A stretch of DNA of 24,431 nt from Enterobacteriaceae bacterium UBA2655 (GCA_002359495.1 DENB01000051.1:77107-101537); one strand, 5' to 3'. Positions 1 to 11,057 are shown, numbered from the stretch's first letter. The notes: generated by a model not told the origin, from the letters alone. Numbers and translations are program-made.

Positions 1-518
1 GCATCTTCGGCGAAGCGCTCCATCAGGATATAACGCGCGCCGTCCAGCGCCGCGCGCACGTCGGCGACGCCTTTATCCGCGTCGACATACCCGGCGGCGA
101 GTTGTTCAGGATCCTGCGACGGGTCCTGCCACAGCGTGTCGGCCAGCGGCGCCAGACCGGCTTCAATCGCGATCTGGCCGCGGGTGCGGCGTTTGGGTTT
201 ATAGGGGAGGTAAAGATCTTCGAGTTCAGTTTTGCTCAGCGTGCCGTTGATGGCGTTGGCGAGCTCGGCGGTCAGCTTGCCCTGCTCATCGATCGATTTC
301 AGAATCGACAGGCGACGCTCTTCCAGTTCGCGCAGGTAGCCGAGGCGAGTCTCCAGCTGACGCAGCTGGGTATCGTCCAGGCCGCCCGTCACCTCTTTAC
401 GATAACGTGCGATAAAAGGCACGGTATTCCCTTCGTCCAACAGGCGCACGGCGGCTTCGACTTGCTCTGCCCGCGCCTGAAGCTCACTTGCAATAATCTG
501 GCTCAGATCTTTCATCAT
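1..518 (-). CDS. tex: Tex, S1-domain RNA-binding transcription accessory protein (5' part only)
   Basis: The reverse strand reads inward from an ATG at 516-518 as an open frame that runs off the left edge, so only about the first 172 codons are present. The translation begins [13 protein letters not shown] and later contains [13 protein letters not shown] and [14 protein letters not shown], both hallmarks of the N-terminal region of the Tex/YhgF family. E. coli Tex is about 773 residues and ends in an S1 RNA-binding domain, which lies outside this window. Family knowledge: Tex is a conserved nucleic-acid-binding protein linked to transcription. A second in-frame ATG follows at once (513-515), so the start is uncertain by one codon. 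It lies downstream of greB on the same strand, 106 bp away, as in E. coli. Confidence 0.95.
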   Translation of the reverse strand, partial: MMKDLSQIIASELQARAEQVEAAVRLLDEGNTVPFIARYRKEVTGGLDDTQLRQLETRLGYLRELEERRLSILKSIDEQGKLTAELANAINGTLSKTELEDLYLPYKPKRRTRGQIAIEAGLAPLADTLWQDPSQDPEQLAAGYVDADKGVADVRAALDGARYILMERFAED

Positions 519-560
519 CGGTAACTATCTTGCTTACACAGGGTTGAGAAACAGGGGACA

Positions 561-590
561 GTTATACGGATTGAAGGGTGAAAATGCCAG
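561..590 (-). promoter_or_regulatory. Candidate sigma-70 promoter for tex
   Basis: On the minus strand, in the greB-tex gap, CTGGCA (585-590) is followed after 18 bp by TATAAC (561-566). These match the consensus hexamers at 4/6 and 5/6. The site lies about 45 bp upstream of the tex start. It is a motif match read by eye, and tex could equally be reached by read-through from greB. Confidence 0.4.
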
Positions 591-624
591 CGACGCGGGC
601 CGCTTTGGGCGATATTCTGAATGA

Positions 625-1098
625 CTAATTGACGTAGGTTATCTCATTGACGTACCAGAGCGCCGGACCGGCCGGCGTCTGCACCGTCGCGGCGTCGCCG
701 ACCTCTTTTTTCAGCAGCGCGCGCGCCATCGGTGAGTCGATGGAGATGTAATCCTTGCGGCCGAAAATCTCGTCGTAGCCCACAATGCGAAAGCGCTTCA
801 GCTCGCCCGCGTCGTTCTCGACCTCTACCCAGGCGCCGAAAAAGACTTTGCCGTCCTGCTGCGGCGAATAGTCGACGATGCGCAGCTCTTCAAGACTTTT
901 CGTCAGATAGCGCACGCGGCGGTCGATTTCGCGCAGGCGCTTTTTGTTGTACTGGTAGTCGGCGTTTTCGCTGCGATCCCCCAGGCTGGCGGCCCAGGTG
1001 ACTTTTTTCGTCACTTCCGGGCGCTCTTCGCGCCAGAGGTAGTCCAGCTCCGCTTTCAGCTGGTTAAAGCCTTCGCGGGTAATCAGTTTGGTTTTCAT
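625..1098 (-). CDS. greB: Transcription elongation factor GreB
   Basis: A 157-residue protein, one residue shorter than E. coli GreB. GreB enters the RNA polymerase secondary channel and stimulates cleavage of backtracked transcripts, rescuing stalled elongation complexes. The N-terminal coiled coil covers roughly residues 1-78 and carries the tip motif DRSENADYQY, with acidic residues D41 and E44. The C-terminal half is the FKBP-like domain that docks on polymerase, containing FFGAWVEVEND and the signature RFRIVGYDEIFG. The start is the ATG at 1096-1098, preceded only by a weak purine-rich ribosome site. A good promoter match lies just upstream. It is divergent from ompR and followed by tex, the E. 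coli arrangement. GreA is excluded because the basic, GreB-type sequence matches throughout. Confidence 0.97.
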   Translation of the reverse strand: MKTKLITREGFNQLKAELDYLWREERPEVTKKVTWAASLGDRSENADYQYNKKRLREIDRRVRYLTKSLEELRIVDYSPQQDGKVFFGAWVEVENDAGELKRFRIVGYDEIFGRKDYISIDSPMARALLKKEVGDAATVQTPAGPALWYVNEITYVN

Positions 1099-1135
1099 TC
1101 TGCTTTTGCGCTGCCGGAAAATTCACATGCCAGCT

Positions 1136-1165
1136 AGTGTAAGGGGATCAATCCGCGCAGTTCAA
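1136..1165 (-). promoter_or_regulatory. Candidate sigma-70 promoter for greB
   Basis: On the minus strand TTGAAC (1160-1165) and TACACT (1136-1141) are separated by 18 bp and lie about 40 bp upstream of the greB ATG. The hexamers match consensus at 4/6 and 4/6, and the position suits a short leader. Read by eye only. Confidence 0.45.
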
Positions 1166-1727
1166 TGCGCAAAAAAAGAGTCGGGGAACCGGTTTTTAGA
1201 AAAGTTAAAAACCGAATCCTTTATTCCCCGGTGGCGAAATGGGCAGGCGCATAGCATTTTCGTACAGGGTAAGCAGGCGAAGCAGGAGCCTGCCTGTTGC
1301 GCACGGATGCAAGGAAACATTCAGTTGAGAATCAGTCTGCGTGATTTTTCTCGGGCTGTGAAGGCGGGATGACCCGCTGATTTCGCGGCCTTTATTTTTA
1401 TCCGGGCCGAAATTCTGTCGGCGCCGCTTTAATCTGAGACGCGAGGCGGCCTGATAAAGGCAACGCGCCAATTTTTCTGCTGCGTATCTGGTGAATAAAG
1501 CGATATTCTGACAAGCCTGCGGCCCGTCGGCTGAGACGTGGGCGGATAAATAAAATAACCTTTTGTATTTACTTGCTTATTATTTCATGGCGCGAATATC
1601 ACGCCAGCCAATAGCAGAAAATCGGGTCAAGTTTCAGATTAGCCGTAACGGCGCCTGTCGCGGCTGAAATGCGATCCCGGACGCGGCGCAAAGTAAAAAC
1701 AGAAGTTAAGCTGCTGTTTAATATGCT

Positions 1728-1754
1728 TTGTAACAATTTCGGCTAGAATATAAA
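1728..1754 (+). promoter_or_regulatory. Tentative promoter for ompR-envZ
   Basis: TTGTAA (1728-1733) and TATAAA (1749-1754) are separated by 15 bp, which is shorter than ideal. An overlapping TAGAAT at 1744-1749 is an alternative -10 element. Either would give a leader of about 70-80 nt before the ompR ATG. The local sequence is AT-rich compared with its surroundings. Because E. coli ompR has several promoters, the exact assignment is weak. Confidence 0.3.
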
Positions 1755-1831
1755 CCATTAATGACTGTCACTGCAGAGCATCTTTTTTTAACAATATCGG
1801 CTCAGGCAATGGCGCCTTTGGGAGTTTAGAA

Positions 1832-3912
<2,081 letters not shown>

Positions 3913-3921
3913 ACCGGCAAT

Positions 3922-3952
3922 AACCGGCGCGGGAAACCCACGCCGGTTTTTT
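3922..3952 (+). terminator. Rho-independent terminator after envZ
   Basis: An 8-bp perfect stem, AACCGGCG (3922-3929) with CGCCGGTT (3941-3948), runs into six consecutive T. The loop could close further through GGG/CCC pairing. It lies in the 46-bp gap between the convergent envZ and pckA stops. On the minus strand the sequence beyond the stem is not T-rich, so it probably acts mainly on ompR-envZ. Confidence 0.85.
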
Positions 3953-3958
3953 ATCGCC

Positions 3959-5578
3959 TCAGTGCTGAGGACCCGCTTTCACCAGCGCCGCGCCGGCGGC
4001 AGTATCGGTGTATTTGTCGAAGTTATCGATAAAGCGTTGCGCCAGATCGCGCGCTTGCGCCTGCCACTTCTCTGCGCTTTCCCAGCTGTTGCGCGGATCG
4101 AGGATCGTCGCATCCATCTGCGCCAGCGCGCGCGGGAATTGCAAACCGAACACCGGCAGCGTCTCTACCTCCGCTTCATCCAGCTCGCCCGCCAGAATAG
4201 CGTTGATGATGGCGCGCGTATCCTTCAGAGAGATGCGCTTGCCGCTGCCGTTCCAGCCGGTATTCACCAGATACGCCTGCGCGCCGGCGGCCTGCATGCG
4301 TTTCACCAGCACTTCCGCGTACTGCGTCGGATGCAGCGTCAGAAAGGCGGCGCCGAAACAGGCGGAAAAGGTCGGCGTCGGTTCGGTAATGCCGCGCTCG
4401 GTGCCGGCCAGTTTGGCGGTAAAGCCGGAGAGAAAGTGATACTGCGTCTGCTCCGGGGTTAAGCGCGATACCGGCGGCAGCACGCCGAAGGCGTCGGCCG
4501 TCAGGAAAATCACTTTTTTCGCATGACCCGCTTTCGACACCGGCCTGACGATGTTGTCGATATGATCGATCGGATAGGAGACGCGGGTATTTTCGGTTTT
4601 GCCGGCGTCGTCATAATCGACGCTGCCGTCGGCGCGCACCACCACGTTCTCCAGCAGCGCGTTGCGGCGAATGGCGCGATAGATTTCCGGCTCCGCCTGC
4701 GCCGAAAGCTTGATGGTCTTGGCGTAGCAGCCGCCCTCGAAGTTAAACACGCCGTCATCGTCCCAGCCATGCTCGTCGTCGCCGATCAGCTGACGTTCCG
4801 GGTCGGTGGAGAGCGTGGTTTTACCGGTGCCGGAGAGGCCGAAAAACACCGCCACGTCGCCCGCTTTGCCGACGTTGGCCGAACAGTGCATCGACGCGAT
4901 GCCGCGCAGCGGCAGCAGATAGTTCATGATGGCGAACAAGCCCTTTTTCATCTCGCCGCCGTACCAGGTGCCGCCAATCAGCTGCATACGCTCCGTCAGG
5001 TTAAAGGCGACGAAGTTTTCGGAATGCAGCCCCTGCGCCTGCCAGTTCGGATTAGTGCATTTCGCGGCGTTCATTACCACGAAATCGGGCGTGAAGCTGG
5101 CCAGTTCGGCCTCGCCGGGTTGAATAAACATGTTCTTCACGAAGTGCGCCTGCCAGGCGACCTCGGTAACGAAGCGCACGCTCAGACGCGTATCGGGGTT
5201 GGCGCCGCAAAACGCGTCCACCACGAACAGACGCTTGCCGGAAAGCTGCTGCGTGACGCAATGTTTCAGCGCCTGCCAGGTTTCCTGCGACAGCGGCTGA
5301 TTGTCGTTCTTCCCTTTGCCCTGATCGTTCCACCAGAGCGTGTTGCGCGTGGTGTCGTCACGCACGATGTATTTATCCTTCGGCGATCGGCCGGTGAAAA
5401 TGCCGGTATCGACGGCGATGGCGCCGCTTTGCGTCAGGGTGCCGCGCTCGTAGCCTTGAAGATCCGGGCGCGTTTCTTCCTGAAACAGAGTGTCGTAGTC
5501 GGGGTTGTAGACCACTTCCGTGGTGTCCGTAATGCCCAAAGCGGTAAGGTCTTGCGAGGTCAGGCCGTTAACGCGCAT
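3959..5578 (-). CDS. pckA: Phosphoenolpyruvate carboxykinase (ATP)
   Basis: A 539-residue cytoplasmic enzyme, one residue shorter than E. coli PckA. It converts oxaloacetate and ATP to phosphoenolpyruvate, CO2 and ADP, the entry step of gluconeogenesis. Visible motifs include the substrate-binding [12 protein letters not shown] (about 59-70), [12 protein letters not shown] (about 202-213), the kinase-1a P-loop [11 protein letters not shown] (247-257) and the metal-binding [20 protein letters not shown] (about 265-283). The start ATG at 5576-5578 has a strong AGGAG ribosome site. It is monocistronic and convergent with envZ. In E. coli yhgE lies between hslO and pckA; here only 281 bp separate them, with a promoter candidate and a hairpin but no gene. 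Confidence 0.99.
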   Translation of the reverse strand: MRVNGLTSQDLTALGITDTTEVVYNPDYDTLFQEETRPDLQGYERGTLTQSGAIAVDTGIFTGRSPKDKYIVRDDTTRNTLWWNDQGKGKNDNQPLSQETWQALKHCVTQQLSGKRLFVVDAFCGANPDTRLSVRFVTEVAWQAHFVKNMFIQPGEAELASFTPDFVVMNAAKCTNPNWQAQGLHSENFVAFNLTERMQLIGGTWYGGEMKKGLFAIMNYLLPLRGIASMHCSANVGKAGDVAVFFGLSGTGKTTLSTDPERQLIGDDEHGWDDDGVFNFEGGCYAKTIKLSAQAEPEIYRAIRRNALLENVVVRADGSVDYDDAGKTENTRVSYPIDHIDNIVRPVSKAGHAKKVIFLTADAFGVLPPVSRLTPEQTQYHFLSGFTAKLAGTERGITEPTPTFSACFGAAFLTLHPTQYAEVLVKRMQAAGAQAYLVNTGWNGSGKRISLKDTRAIINAILAGELDEAEVETLPVFGLQFPRALAQMDATILDPRNSWESAEKWQAQARDLAQRFIDNFDKYTDTAAGAALVKAGPQH

Positions 5579-5640
5579 GTGACTGCTCCTTTAATCGGTG
5601 TCTGTGCTGCACTGACAATGAAAGTTTGTCGATCGTGAAA

Positions 5641-5668
5641 ATTATTCCTGATAATTCCTGAATGTAAG
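5641..5668 (-). promoter_or_regulatory. Candidate promoter for pckA
   Basis: On the minus strand CTTACA (5663-5668) and AATAAT (5641-5646) are spaced by 16 bp and match consensus at 4/6 and 5/6. They lie about 65 bp upstream of the pckA ATG. No clear CRP palindrome was found nearby, although catabolite control of pckA would be expected from the family. Confidence 0.4.
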
Positions 5669-5823
5669 CACAATCGCGCGCAGTGTACACCTCTCCGTCA
5701 TCAGGAAAAAGAACGATACCCAGAAATGCGAAGCCAGGCGCGCTAAGCAGAAATTTCGGTCAGTCGTGCATAAAAAGCCAGCGCGAAAAAACGTGGTTGC
5801 TATTGAATCTTTTAATAGGGCGA

Positions 5824-5851
5824 AGAAAGGAGAGGGCGACGAACGTCGCCC
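5824..5851 (-). terminator. Possible weak terminator after hslO
   Basis: Eight bases past the hslO stop, the minus strand can fold a 7-bp perfect stem, GGGCGAC with GTCGCCC, around a four-base loop (5834-5851). What follows is pyrimidine-rich rather than a clean T run, so termination strength is doubtful. It would close the igaA/yrfG-hslR-hslO transcripts before the pckA promoter. Confidence 0.5.
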
Positions 5852-5859
5852 GAAGGGAA

Positions 5860-6735
5860 TTAATGCAGACGGTCGTCGCTGCCGTTGCTGCTGACGGAGG
5901 CGTTGCGAATCGCCGCGATATCTACCGCGTCGTAGACATAATGGGTGCCGCAGTAGTCGCAGTGCATATCGATTTCGCCATCTTCTTCGATAATCTCGTC
6001 TACTTCCGCCTGCGGCAGGGTTTTCAACACTTCGCCGCAACGCTCGCGCGAGCAGGTGCATTTGAAGATCACCGGCTGCGGATCGTAGACGGTCGCCTCT
6101 TCCTGATGGTAAAGACGCCACAGCACATCGTTGGCGGGCAGCTCGATCAGCTCTTCCGCCTTCACGGTCTCCGTCAGGGTCGCCAGATGGTTGAAATCAT
6201 CCTGGCTGGCGTCCTGCGCCGGCAACACCTGGAGCAAAATGCCCGCCGCGCCTTTGTCGCTGGTGCGGATAAACAGGCGCGTCGGCAGCTGCTCGGAACG
6301 CATAAAGTAATCTTCCAGACACTCGGCGAGCGTCTCTCCTTCCAGACCAACCACGCCCTGATAGCGTTCGCCTTTTTCCGGCGCAATGGTGATCACCAGA
6401 TAGCCGTTGCCGACCATGCTTTTCAGGCTGCTGTCCGGCGCGATATCGCCCTGAACGCGCGCCACGCCGCGCAGTTCCTGACGGTTGTTGCCGTTGATCA
6501 CCGCCAGCGACAGCGGGCCGTCGCCCTGCAGCTGCACGGTGATGTCGCCGTCGAACTTCAGGGTGGCGGTCAACAGGCTGGTGGCGACCAGCAGTTCGCC
6601 CAGCAGCTGCTGCACCGGCGCGGGATATTCATGAGTTTTCAGCACGTCGCGCCAGGTTTGTGTGACATTCACCAGCTCGCCGCGCACTGCGGCATTTTCA
6701 AACAGGTAACGATGCAGTTGATCTTGTACGGACAT
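5860..6735 (-). CDS. hslO: Redox-regulated chaperonin Hsp33
   Basis: A 291-residue cytoplasmic holdase that becomes active under oxidative and heat stress. In the resting state four cysteines bind zinc; oxidation releases zinc and unfolds the redox switch. All four are present: C226 and C228 in KCTCSRERC and C259 and C262 in HCDYCG. The N-terminal substrate-binding domain shows [21 protein letters not shown] and [18 protein letters not shown], typical of the family. A few residues are missing relative to E. coli in the loop just after FIRTSDKG. It lies 26 bp downstream of hslR on the same strand. The start ATG at 6733-6735 has a GAGAGA purine stretch upstream. Confidence 0.98.
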   Translation of the reverse strand: MSVQDQLHRYLFENAAVRGELVNVTQTWRDVLKTHEYPAPVQQLLGELLVATSLLTATLKFDGDITVQLQGDGPLSLAVINGNNRQELRGVARVQGDIAPDSSLKSMVGNGYLVITIAPEKGERYQGVVGLEGETLAECLEDYFMRSEQLPTRLFIRTSDKGAAGILLQVLPAQDASQDDFNHLATLTETVKAEELIELPANDVLWRLYHQEEATVYDPQPVIFKCTCSRERCGEVLKTLPQAEVDEIIEEDGEIDMHCDYCGTHYVYDAVDIAAIRNASVSSNGSDDRLH

Positions 6736-6761
6736 AAGGTTTCTCTCGTTGGGGCGAAGCG

Positions 6762-7163
6762 TTATTCTTCGCCCGAAATTTTAAATTTCATCAGATCGCG
6801 GCGCTCTTTTTTGTCCGGCCGACGATCGGGATGCGGCATGGTCAGCGCATTCATCTTGCGCGCCAGCGCCATCTTTTCCCGTTTTTCAATGCTGGCAGCG
6901 GTTTCGCTATAGAGCTGCTGCGCCTCGCTGGCGGGACGACGTTGATCGGTGATGGCGGCGACGATCACCGTGCGCTCGTCGTCGCCCTGGCGCAGAGTCA
7001 GTTCCGCCTCCAGCTCCACCAGCTTGCTGGGTTTGCTGCGCTGGCCGTTGTAGTGAACCTTGCCGCCTTCGATCATTTCGCGCGCGATGGCGCGGGTTTT
7101 ATAAAAGCGCGCGGCCCAAAGCCATTTGTCGAGCCGTACGCCCTCGCTGTTTTTCTCTTTCAT
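6762..7163 (-). CDS. hslR: Heat shock ribosome-associated protein Hsp15
   Basis: A 133-residue basic protein, the length of E. coli HslR. Hsp15 binds free 50S subunits that still carry a nascent chain on peptidyl-tRNA and helps recycle these stalled products. The S4 RNA-binding domain covers about residues 9-70 ([22 protein letters not shown]), followed by a lysine- and arginine-rich C-terminal tail ([18 protein letters not shown]). It sits 15 bp downstream of yrfG and 26 bp upstream of hslO, consistent with one transcript. A heat-shock promoter would be expected for this pair, but I could not identify one with confidence. Confidence 0.97.
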   Translation of the reverse strand: MKEKNSEGVRLDKWLWAARFYKTRAIAREMIEGGKVHYNGQRSKPSKLVELEAELTLRQGDDERTVIVAAITDQRRPASEAQQLYSETAASIEKREKMALARKMNALTMPHPDRRPDKKERRDLMKFKISGEE

Positions 7164-7178
7164 TGCGACTCCTGACGT

Positions 7179-7847
7179 TTACGTCAGCGTATGGCTGAGC
7201 TGGCGATAATCCCGTACGGCCTGATACCGGGCAAAAGTTTGGTCGGGCCGACCAGAGTCGGGATTGCTGACGCCCAGGCACCAGCGGATGCCCCATTGAT
7301 GCGCGGCATCCAGAACGGGTTCGCTGTCGTCGATAAAGAGCGTGCGCGCATTATCGAACCCCGTGTGCTGCTGCACCGCCTGCCATAAGCGTTGGTCTTC
7401 TTTCGGATACCCAAAGGTATGGGTGGAAAGTAATAAATCAAGGTGCGCCGCCAATCCGGTTTCGGCCAGCTTGATCTCCAGGTTGTAAGGATGGGCGTTG
7501 GTCAGCAGGATGGCGCGTTTGCCTGCCCGGCGCAGCGCCTGCAAAAAGGGCAGCGTGTCGGCGCGTAACGCGGCCCGGCTGCGCTTTTCCCACGTCATGG
7601 CGCGGATATCCAGCGCCAGCTCCTGCGACCAATAGTCCAGACAATACCAGTTTAGCGTATGCGCCACGGCCTGATATTTTTCGGCGATCAGCTGGTGCGC
7701 TTCCGCCAGCGTAATGGCGCGGGCGCGGCTCAGGGATTCGGGAACGTGCTCCAGCCAGAAATGGCGGTCGAAGGCGAGATCCAGCAGGGTGCCGTCCATA
7801 TCGAGCAGCACGGTATCAATCTCCGACCAGTTCAGCGTCATGGCCAT
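7179..7847 (-). CDS. yrfG: GMP/IMP 5'-nucleotidase YrfG, HAD superfamily
   Basis: A 222-residue HAD phosphatase, matching E. coli YrfG in length and sequence style. The E. coli enzyme dephosphorylates purine nucleotides such as GMP and IMP. Motif I is LLDMDGTLLD, with nucleophile D16 and general acid D18; motif II is LLTNAHP (about 114-120); motif III is K149 in FGYPKEDQ; motif IV is FIDDSEP (about 171-177). The alpha-helical cap between motifs I and II is present. The ribosome site is GGGGA. Two in-frame ATGs (7847 and 7841) are both usable, and the second has the better spacing. It lies 50 bp after igaA and 15 bp before hslR. Confidence 0.95.
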   Translation of the reverse strand: MAMTLNWSEIDTVLLDMDGTLLDLAFDRHFWLEHVPESLSRARAITLAEAHQLIAEKYQAVAHTLNWYCLDYWSQELALDIRAMTWEKRSRAALRADTLPFLQALRRAGKRAILLTNAHPYNLEIKLAETGLAAHLDLLLSTHTFGYPKEDQRLWQAVQQHTGFDNARTLFIDDSEPVLDAAHQWGIRWCLGVSNPDSGRPDQTFARYQAVRDYRQLSHTLT

Positions 7848-7897
7848 ATTATCCCCAAGCGAAAACAGGGCGACAGGGTAGCACAGAAGGCTGAGGG

Positions 7898-10042
7898 TCA
7901 GAATAACGAGCGCACGCTCTGTATAGTGCCGAGATGGTGGTTAAAGCATTTGTCGTAATATTGCTGGATATCCGCCATACGCACGCGGTTACGATGGATG
8001 CGGCGCAGCGCCAGCAGGGCGTTCGTCAGCGCGCAGACGATCAGCGCCACCAGCAGCAACGACGTCGCCAGATAGCGCCAGAGCGCCATGGCGTCAGGTT
8101 CGGTATGCAGCGCGATATGCCGGGTGCCGTTGGCGTCGGTGGAGAGGCCGGTGATGATCCCTTTCGCGGAAAAAGGCGTATGCAGCAGCATGCCCGACAT
8201 GCGTTGCAGCTCAATCCACTGCGCGCGCGCGTCGAGGTCGAACAGCGAGACCGTCGGCTGAGACTGATTCACCAGCTGACGACCTTCATCGCTGATGATC
8301 AAAAACCCGCCCGGCGGCGGACTGTTGAGATTTTCCGCCGCGCGTCGCGTCTCGCGCGCAAAGAAGGTCGAGGTGGCGGTATTCACCAGGTTTTCCAGCG
8401 CTTCGGCGCTGACCGGACGCAGCAGCACGTTCATGCCGTTGAGCTGGCCGGAATCGGCGCGATGCACCAGCGTATCCCAGTCTTTGGCGTTGCCGAGGTT
8501 AACCAGCGCGTTTTTCAGCCGGACGCAATCCTGCTGCTGGTTGCAGAGGCTCTGCGTTTTGATCACCAGATCGGAAAAATCATCCAGCAGGATCATGCCC
8601 GATTTCTGTATGGCTGACGCCAGCTGCGGGTTCAGCTTGGGATCGCTGTTGGTCTCCGGGTGCAGCTGTTTATTGGTGCTGTCCAGCAGCGCCGAGGCTT
8701 TATCGATGATGTCGGACTGCGGCTGCGGCAGGGGAGCCGCATTGTTCCAGTAGACCGCCGAGCAGTCAAAGGGCAGCCAGGCGTAGGAGCGGTTGCTCTG
8801 GTAGTTGCCCGGCACCGAACACATGCCGGTGCCGTTCACCTTCAGACTATCGCCGATATTCAAAGAGATCGCCGCCAGCTGGTCGACGCCGTTCACCTCG
8901 ATGCTTTCCGTCCCTTTTACCCAGGCCAGACTCAGCTTCAGCGGCATGCTGAGCGGGATCCAGCTCACCAGCAAGGCAAGCGCCAGCAGCGAACCGCAGG
9001 CCAGCACCACGTTTTTTCGCCAGCGCTGCACCGGAAAATTACGTACCTCGTCCTGCAGCGAAAGAAAACGGCCCTGACGCACTACCTGGCGGTTCAGGTA
9101 GATTTCGACGTCGGTAATCTGGCCTAAATCGTGATTGACGTAGGGCTGCCAGTGGCTGGGATAAATCAGGTCAATGATGCCGAGCGAAACGTTATTCTGT
9201 CCCTGATTGGATTCGCCGAACAAGCCCCAACGTTTCGCCGCGCCGCGCAGGCAGTGCACTTCGCGCAACCCTTTTTCCCCCGGAAAACGGTAGAGGAACC
9301 ACAGGCTGACCGCGATGATCATCACGCCCAGCAGCAGCAGCCAGATCATAAAACGGCCCGGCACCAGCAGGCTGGTGAAAAACAGCAGAAAGGCGAAGCT
9401 GATGGAGAGCGCCTCGCGCGTGCCGTCGGGACGCGAGAGCGCATACTCTTCCGGCGTCTCTTTACGCACCTGCAGCAACTCAACGTTTTCGCTCTCTTCT
9501 TTGCGGATCGAGGCGTTGGTCGACATCGGGCGCACCAGCGGCGGCAGCGGCGGCTGTTCGACCGCATAATTCACCAGCGAGTGGCCGTTAAGCGAAATCA
9601 CTAAAGGTATCGATTGCGTTTTAATCAGCTCGACATAGTTCTCGTCGGTGATGTATTGCTCCCAAAGGGGCGGCAAATGCACCTCGACGGCGTCAAGGTA
9701 ATAACGCCACTTCTGCGGATCGTCGGTAGAGAGACCGTAGCGCGTAATGGCGTGCGTCACCGGATAAACATTGTTGCTTTGCGAAGTGAGCGCCAGACTT
9801 TCGGCGCCGGAGGCGGTTTCGCCAGGCACGGAAACGCTGCCGCGACGCTTTCTTTTACCGAAAGAAGCGACATATTTTTCAACGGCGCTGCGCTCTTCGC
9901 TGGTGAGCTTGCGATGGGGAGGACTGATAAACGGCAGCGGTTTCGCCAACGGCGGGCGATGCCGCATAGCGTACCAAAAACCGATGCCCGCCAGTATTGA
10001 ACAGGCCAGCATGACCGCAAGGATGATGAGTATTGTGCTCAT
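7898..10042 (-). CDS. igaA: Intracellular growth attenuator IgaA (YrfF/MucM/UmoB family)
   Basis: A 714-residue inner-membrane protein, close to the 710-711 residues of Salmonella IgaA and E. coli YrfF. IgaA holds down the Rcs phosphorelay by contacting RcsD in the membrane, and RcsF relieves this on envelope damage. It is essential when Rcs is intact. Five membrane segments are visible: about 3-25, 210-227, 231-251, 344-366 and 655-677. This leaves two cytoplasmic regions and one periplasmic domain (about 367-654). The periplasmic domain holds four cysteines (C408, C427, C500, C506), corresponding to the disulfide cysteines known in Salmonella. The ATG start at 10040-10042 has a weak ribosome site. 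It is divergent from nudE. Confidence 0.96.
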   Translation of the reverse strand: MSTILIILAVMLACSILAGIGFWYAMRHRPPLAKPLPFISPPHRKLTSEERSAVEKYVASFGKRKRRGSVSVPGETASGAESLALTSQSNNVYPVTHAITRYGLSTDDPQKWRYYLDAVEVHLPPLWEQYITDENYVELIKTQSIPLVISLNGHSLVNYAVEQPPLPPLVRPMSTNASIRKEESENVELLQVRKETPEEYALSRPDGTREALSISFAFLLFFTSLLVPGRFMIWLLLLGVMIIAVSLWFLYRFPGEKGLREVHCLRGAAKRWGLFGESNQGQNNVSLGIIDLIYPSHWQPYVNHDLGQITDVEIYLNRQVVRQGRFLSLQDEVRNFPVQRWRKNVVLACGSLLALALLVSWIPLSMPLKLSLAWVKGTESIEVNGVDQLAAISLNIGDSLKVNGTGMCSVPGNYQSNRSYAWLPFDCSAVYWNNAAPLPQPQSDIIDKASALLDSTNKQLHPETNSDPKLNPQLASAIQKSGMILLDDFSDLVIKTQSLCNQQQDCVRLKNALVNLGNAKDWDTLVHRADSGQLNGMNVLLRPVSAEALENLVNTATSTFFARETRRAAENLNSPPPGGFLIISDEGRQLVNQSQPTVSLFDLDARAQWIELQRMSGMLLHTPFSAKGIITGLSTDANGTRHIALHTEPDAMALWRYLATSLLLVALIVCALTNALLALRRIHRNRVRMADIQQYYDKCFNHHLGTIQSVRSLF

Positions 10043-10440
10043 GCTTTGCTTAATCCAGCCAAAATACTGCCTTCACGTTAACCGCATGCTCCAGATGACG
10101 CCACTGATTGAGGAAAATTTTGGCGGGACCAAACAGCGTCGGCAAACGAGCTGAGAGATAAAATAACGCACAAAATCATGAAATTAGGGCCAGCGTAACG
10201 AGCCTTGCTGAAATGTTACCCGTCGAAAACTCAATTAAATATCGGTCTATTCTGAATTTTTCAGACGTTGATTGACATCATGCTGTTTTTGTCTGAGCCA
10301 TAACAAGAAGTTGTTAGCCCGGCTGGCTAAAGGTGTGGCAGGATTGGCAGGGCTGACTGTCGCGCAATGGCGCGCGCTTCTGTATTCTGTTCGTTTCGGG
10401 CATCATCGCATCACATGGCTGCGCTAAGTTTGAGGCTGAT
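10043..10440. other. Divergent intergenic region between igaA and nudE (398 bp)
   Basis: No gene is supported here. Both flanking genes must be transcribed outward from it. I could not find a well-spaced promoter for either. A perfect TTGACA at 10272-10277 has no -10 element at normal distance, and TATTCT at 10383-10388 has no matching -35. A perfect inverted repeat, TTAGCC with GGCTAA (10314-10330, five-base loop), is not followed by T residues, so it is not a terminator. The stretch 10160-10310 is more AT-rich than the coding DNA around it. Confidence 0.55.
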
Positions 10441-11007
10441 ATGAAAAACACTTTAAAAAAACCTGACATCCTCAACGTGGAAGCGGTGGCGCGCTCCCGT
10501 TTGTTTACCATTGAAGCCGTTGATCTTGCCTTCAGCAATGGCGAACGGCGGGTTTATGAACGCATGAAGCCCCCCGGGCGCGAAGCGGTGATGATCGTGC
10601 CGATTATCGATAATCAGCTGATCCTGATTCAAGAGTACGCCGTCGGGCTGGAAACCTATGAGCTGGGCTTTCCGAAAGGTCTGATCGATCCGGGCGAAAG
10701 CGTTTTCGAAGCGGCGGAGCGCGAGCTGAAAGAAGAGGCGGGATACGGCGCGGAAAAGCTGGCGTCGCTGGGCAAGCTGACCATGGCGCCCTCCTATTTC
10801 TCCAGCAAAATGAATATCGTCGTGGCGGAAGCGCTCTATGAAGAGAAGCTGGAAGGCGATGAGCCGGAGCCGCTGATCGTACGCCGCTGGCCACTGGAAA
10901 ACCTGCTGGCGCTGTTAGAGGAGCCCGATTTTCAGGAGGCGCGTAATGTCAGCGCGCTTTTCCTGGTGCGTGAGTGGTTAGTGAAGCAGGGCAGGCTCGC
11001 CTACTGA
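10441..11007 (+). CDS. nudE: ADP compounds hydrolase NudE (Nudix family)
   Basis: A 188-residue Nudix hydrolase, two residues longer than E. coli NudE. The family member cleaves ADP-ribose, NADH and diadenosine polyphosphates. The Nudix box GLIDPGESVFEAAERELKEEAG spans residues 80-101 and fits GX5EX7REUXEEXGU exactly, with the catalytic REXXEE intact. The E. coli-like N-terminus (MKNTLKKPDILNVEAVARSRLF) supports the ATG at 10441, preceded by GAGG. The gene stands alone on the plus strand, divergent from igaA and convergent with mrcA, as in E. coli. Confidence 0.96.
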   Translation: MKNTLKKPDILNVEAVARSRLFTIEAVDLAFSNGERRVYERMKPPGREAVMIVPIIDNQLILIQEYAVGLETYELGFPKGLIDPGESVFEAAERELKEEAGYGAEKLASLGKLTMAPSYFSSKMNIVVAEALYEEKLEGDEPEPLIVRRWPLENLLALLEEPDFQEARNVSALFLVREWLVKQGRLAY

Positions 11008-11057
11008 GGCCTGGTCCGTGGTTCTCCCGCTTTTGTTCGACCCCGATACCCCTTCAT

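Larger units (their letters stand above)
1099..1831. other. Intergenic region between greB and ompR (733 bp)
   Basis: No supported gene is present. Open frames of 94 codons (plus) and 88 codons (minus) exist, but they lack ribosome sites and recognisable sequence. The greB promoter candidate lies at the left end and the ompR leader at the right end. Visible structure includes a GCGGG-ATGA-CCCGC hairpin at 1364-1377 and an AT-rich patch around 1541-1590. The final 20 bp before ompR, with GGGAG as ribosome site, closely resemble the E. coli ompR leader as I remember it. The ompR promoter of E. coli binds CRP and IHF, but I could not place convincing sites for either here. Confidence 0.6.

Noticed and set aside
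1088..1471. Two small open frames (94 codons plus, 88 codons minus) in the greB-ompR gap
   Set aside because: Neither has a ribosome site or protein-like composition, and they overlap each other on opposite strands.
4523..5638. A 371-codon open frame on the plus strand opposite pckA
   Set aside because: It lies antisense to a perfectly conserved enzyme, has no ribosome site and no recognisable domain. GC-rich codon use commonly leaves such frames open.
5683..6912. A 409-codon open frame on the plus strand spanning the pckA-hslO gap, hslO and part of hslR
   Set aside because: Despite its length the translation has no familiar motif and mirrors the codon pattern of hslO and hslR on the other strand. 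I treat it as a shadow frame.
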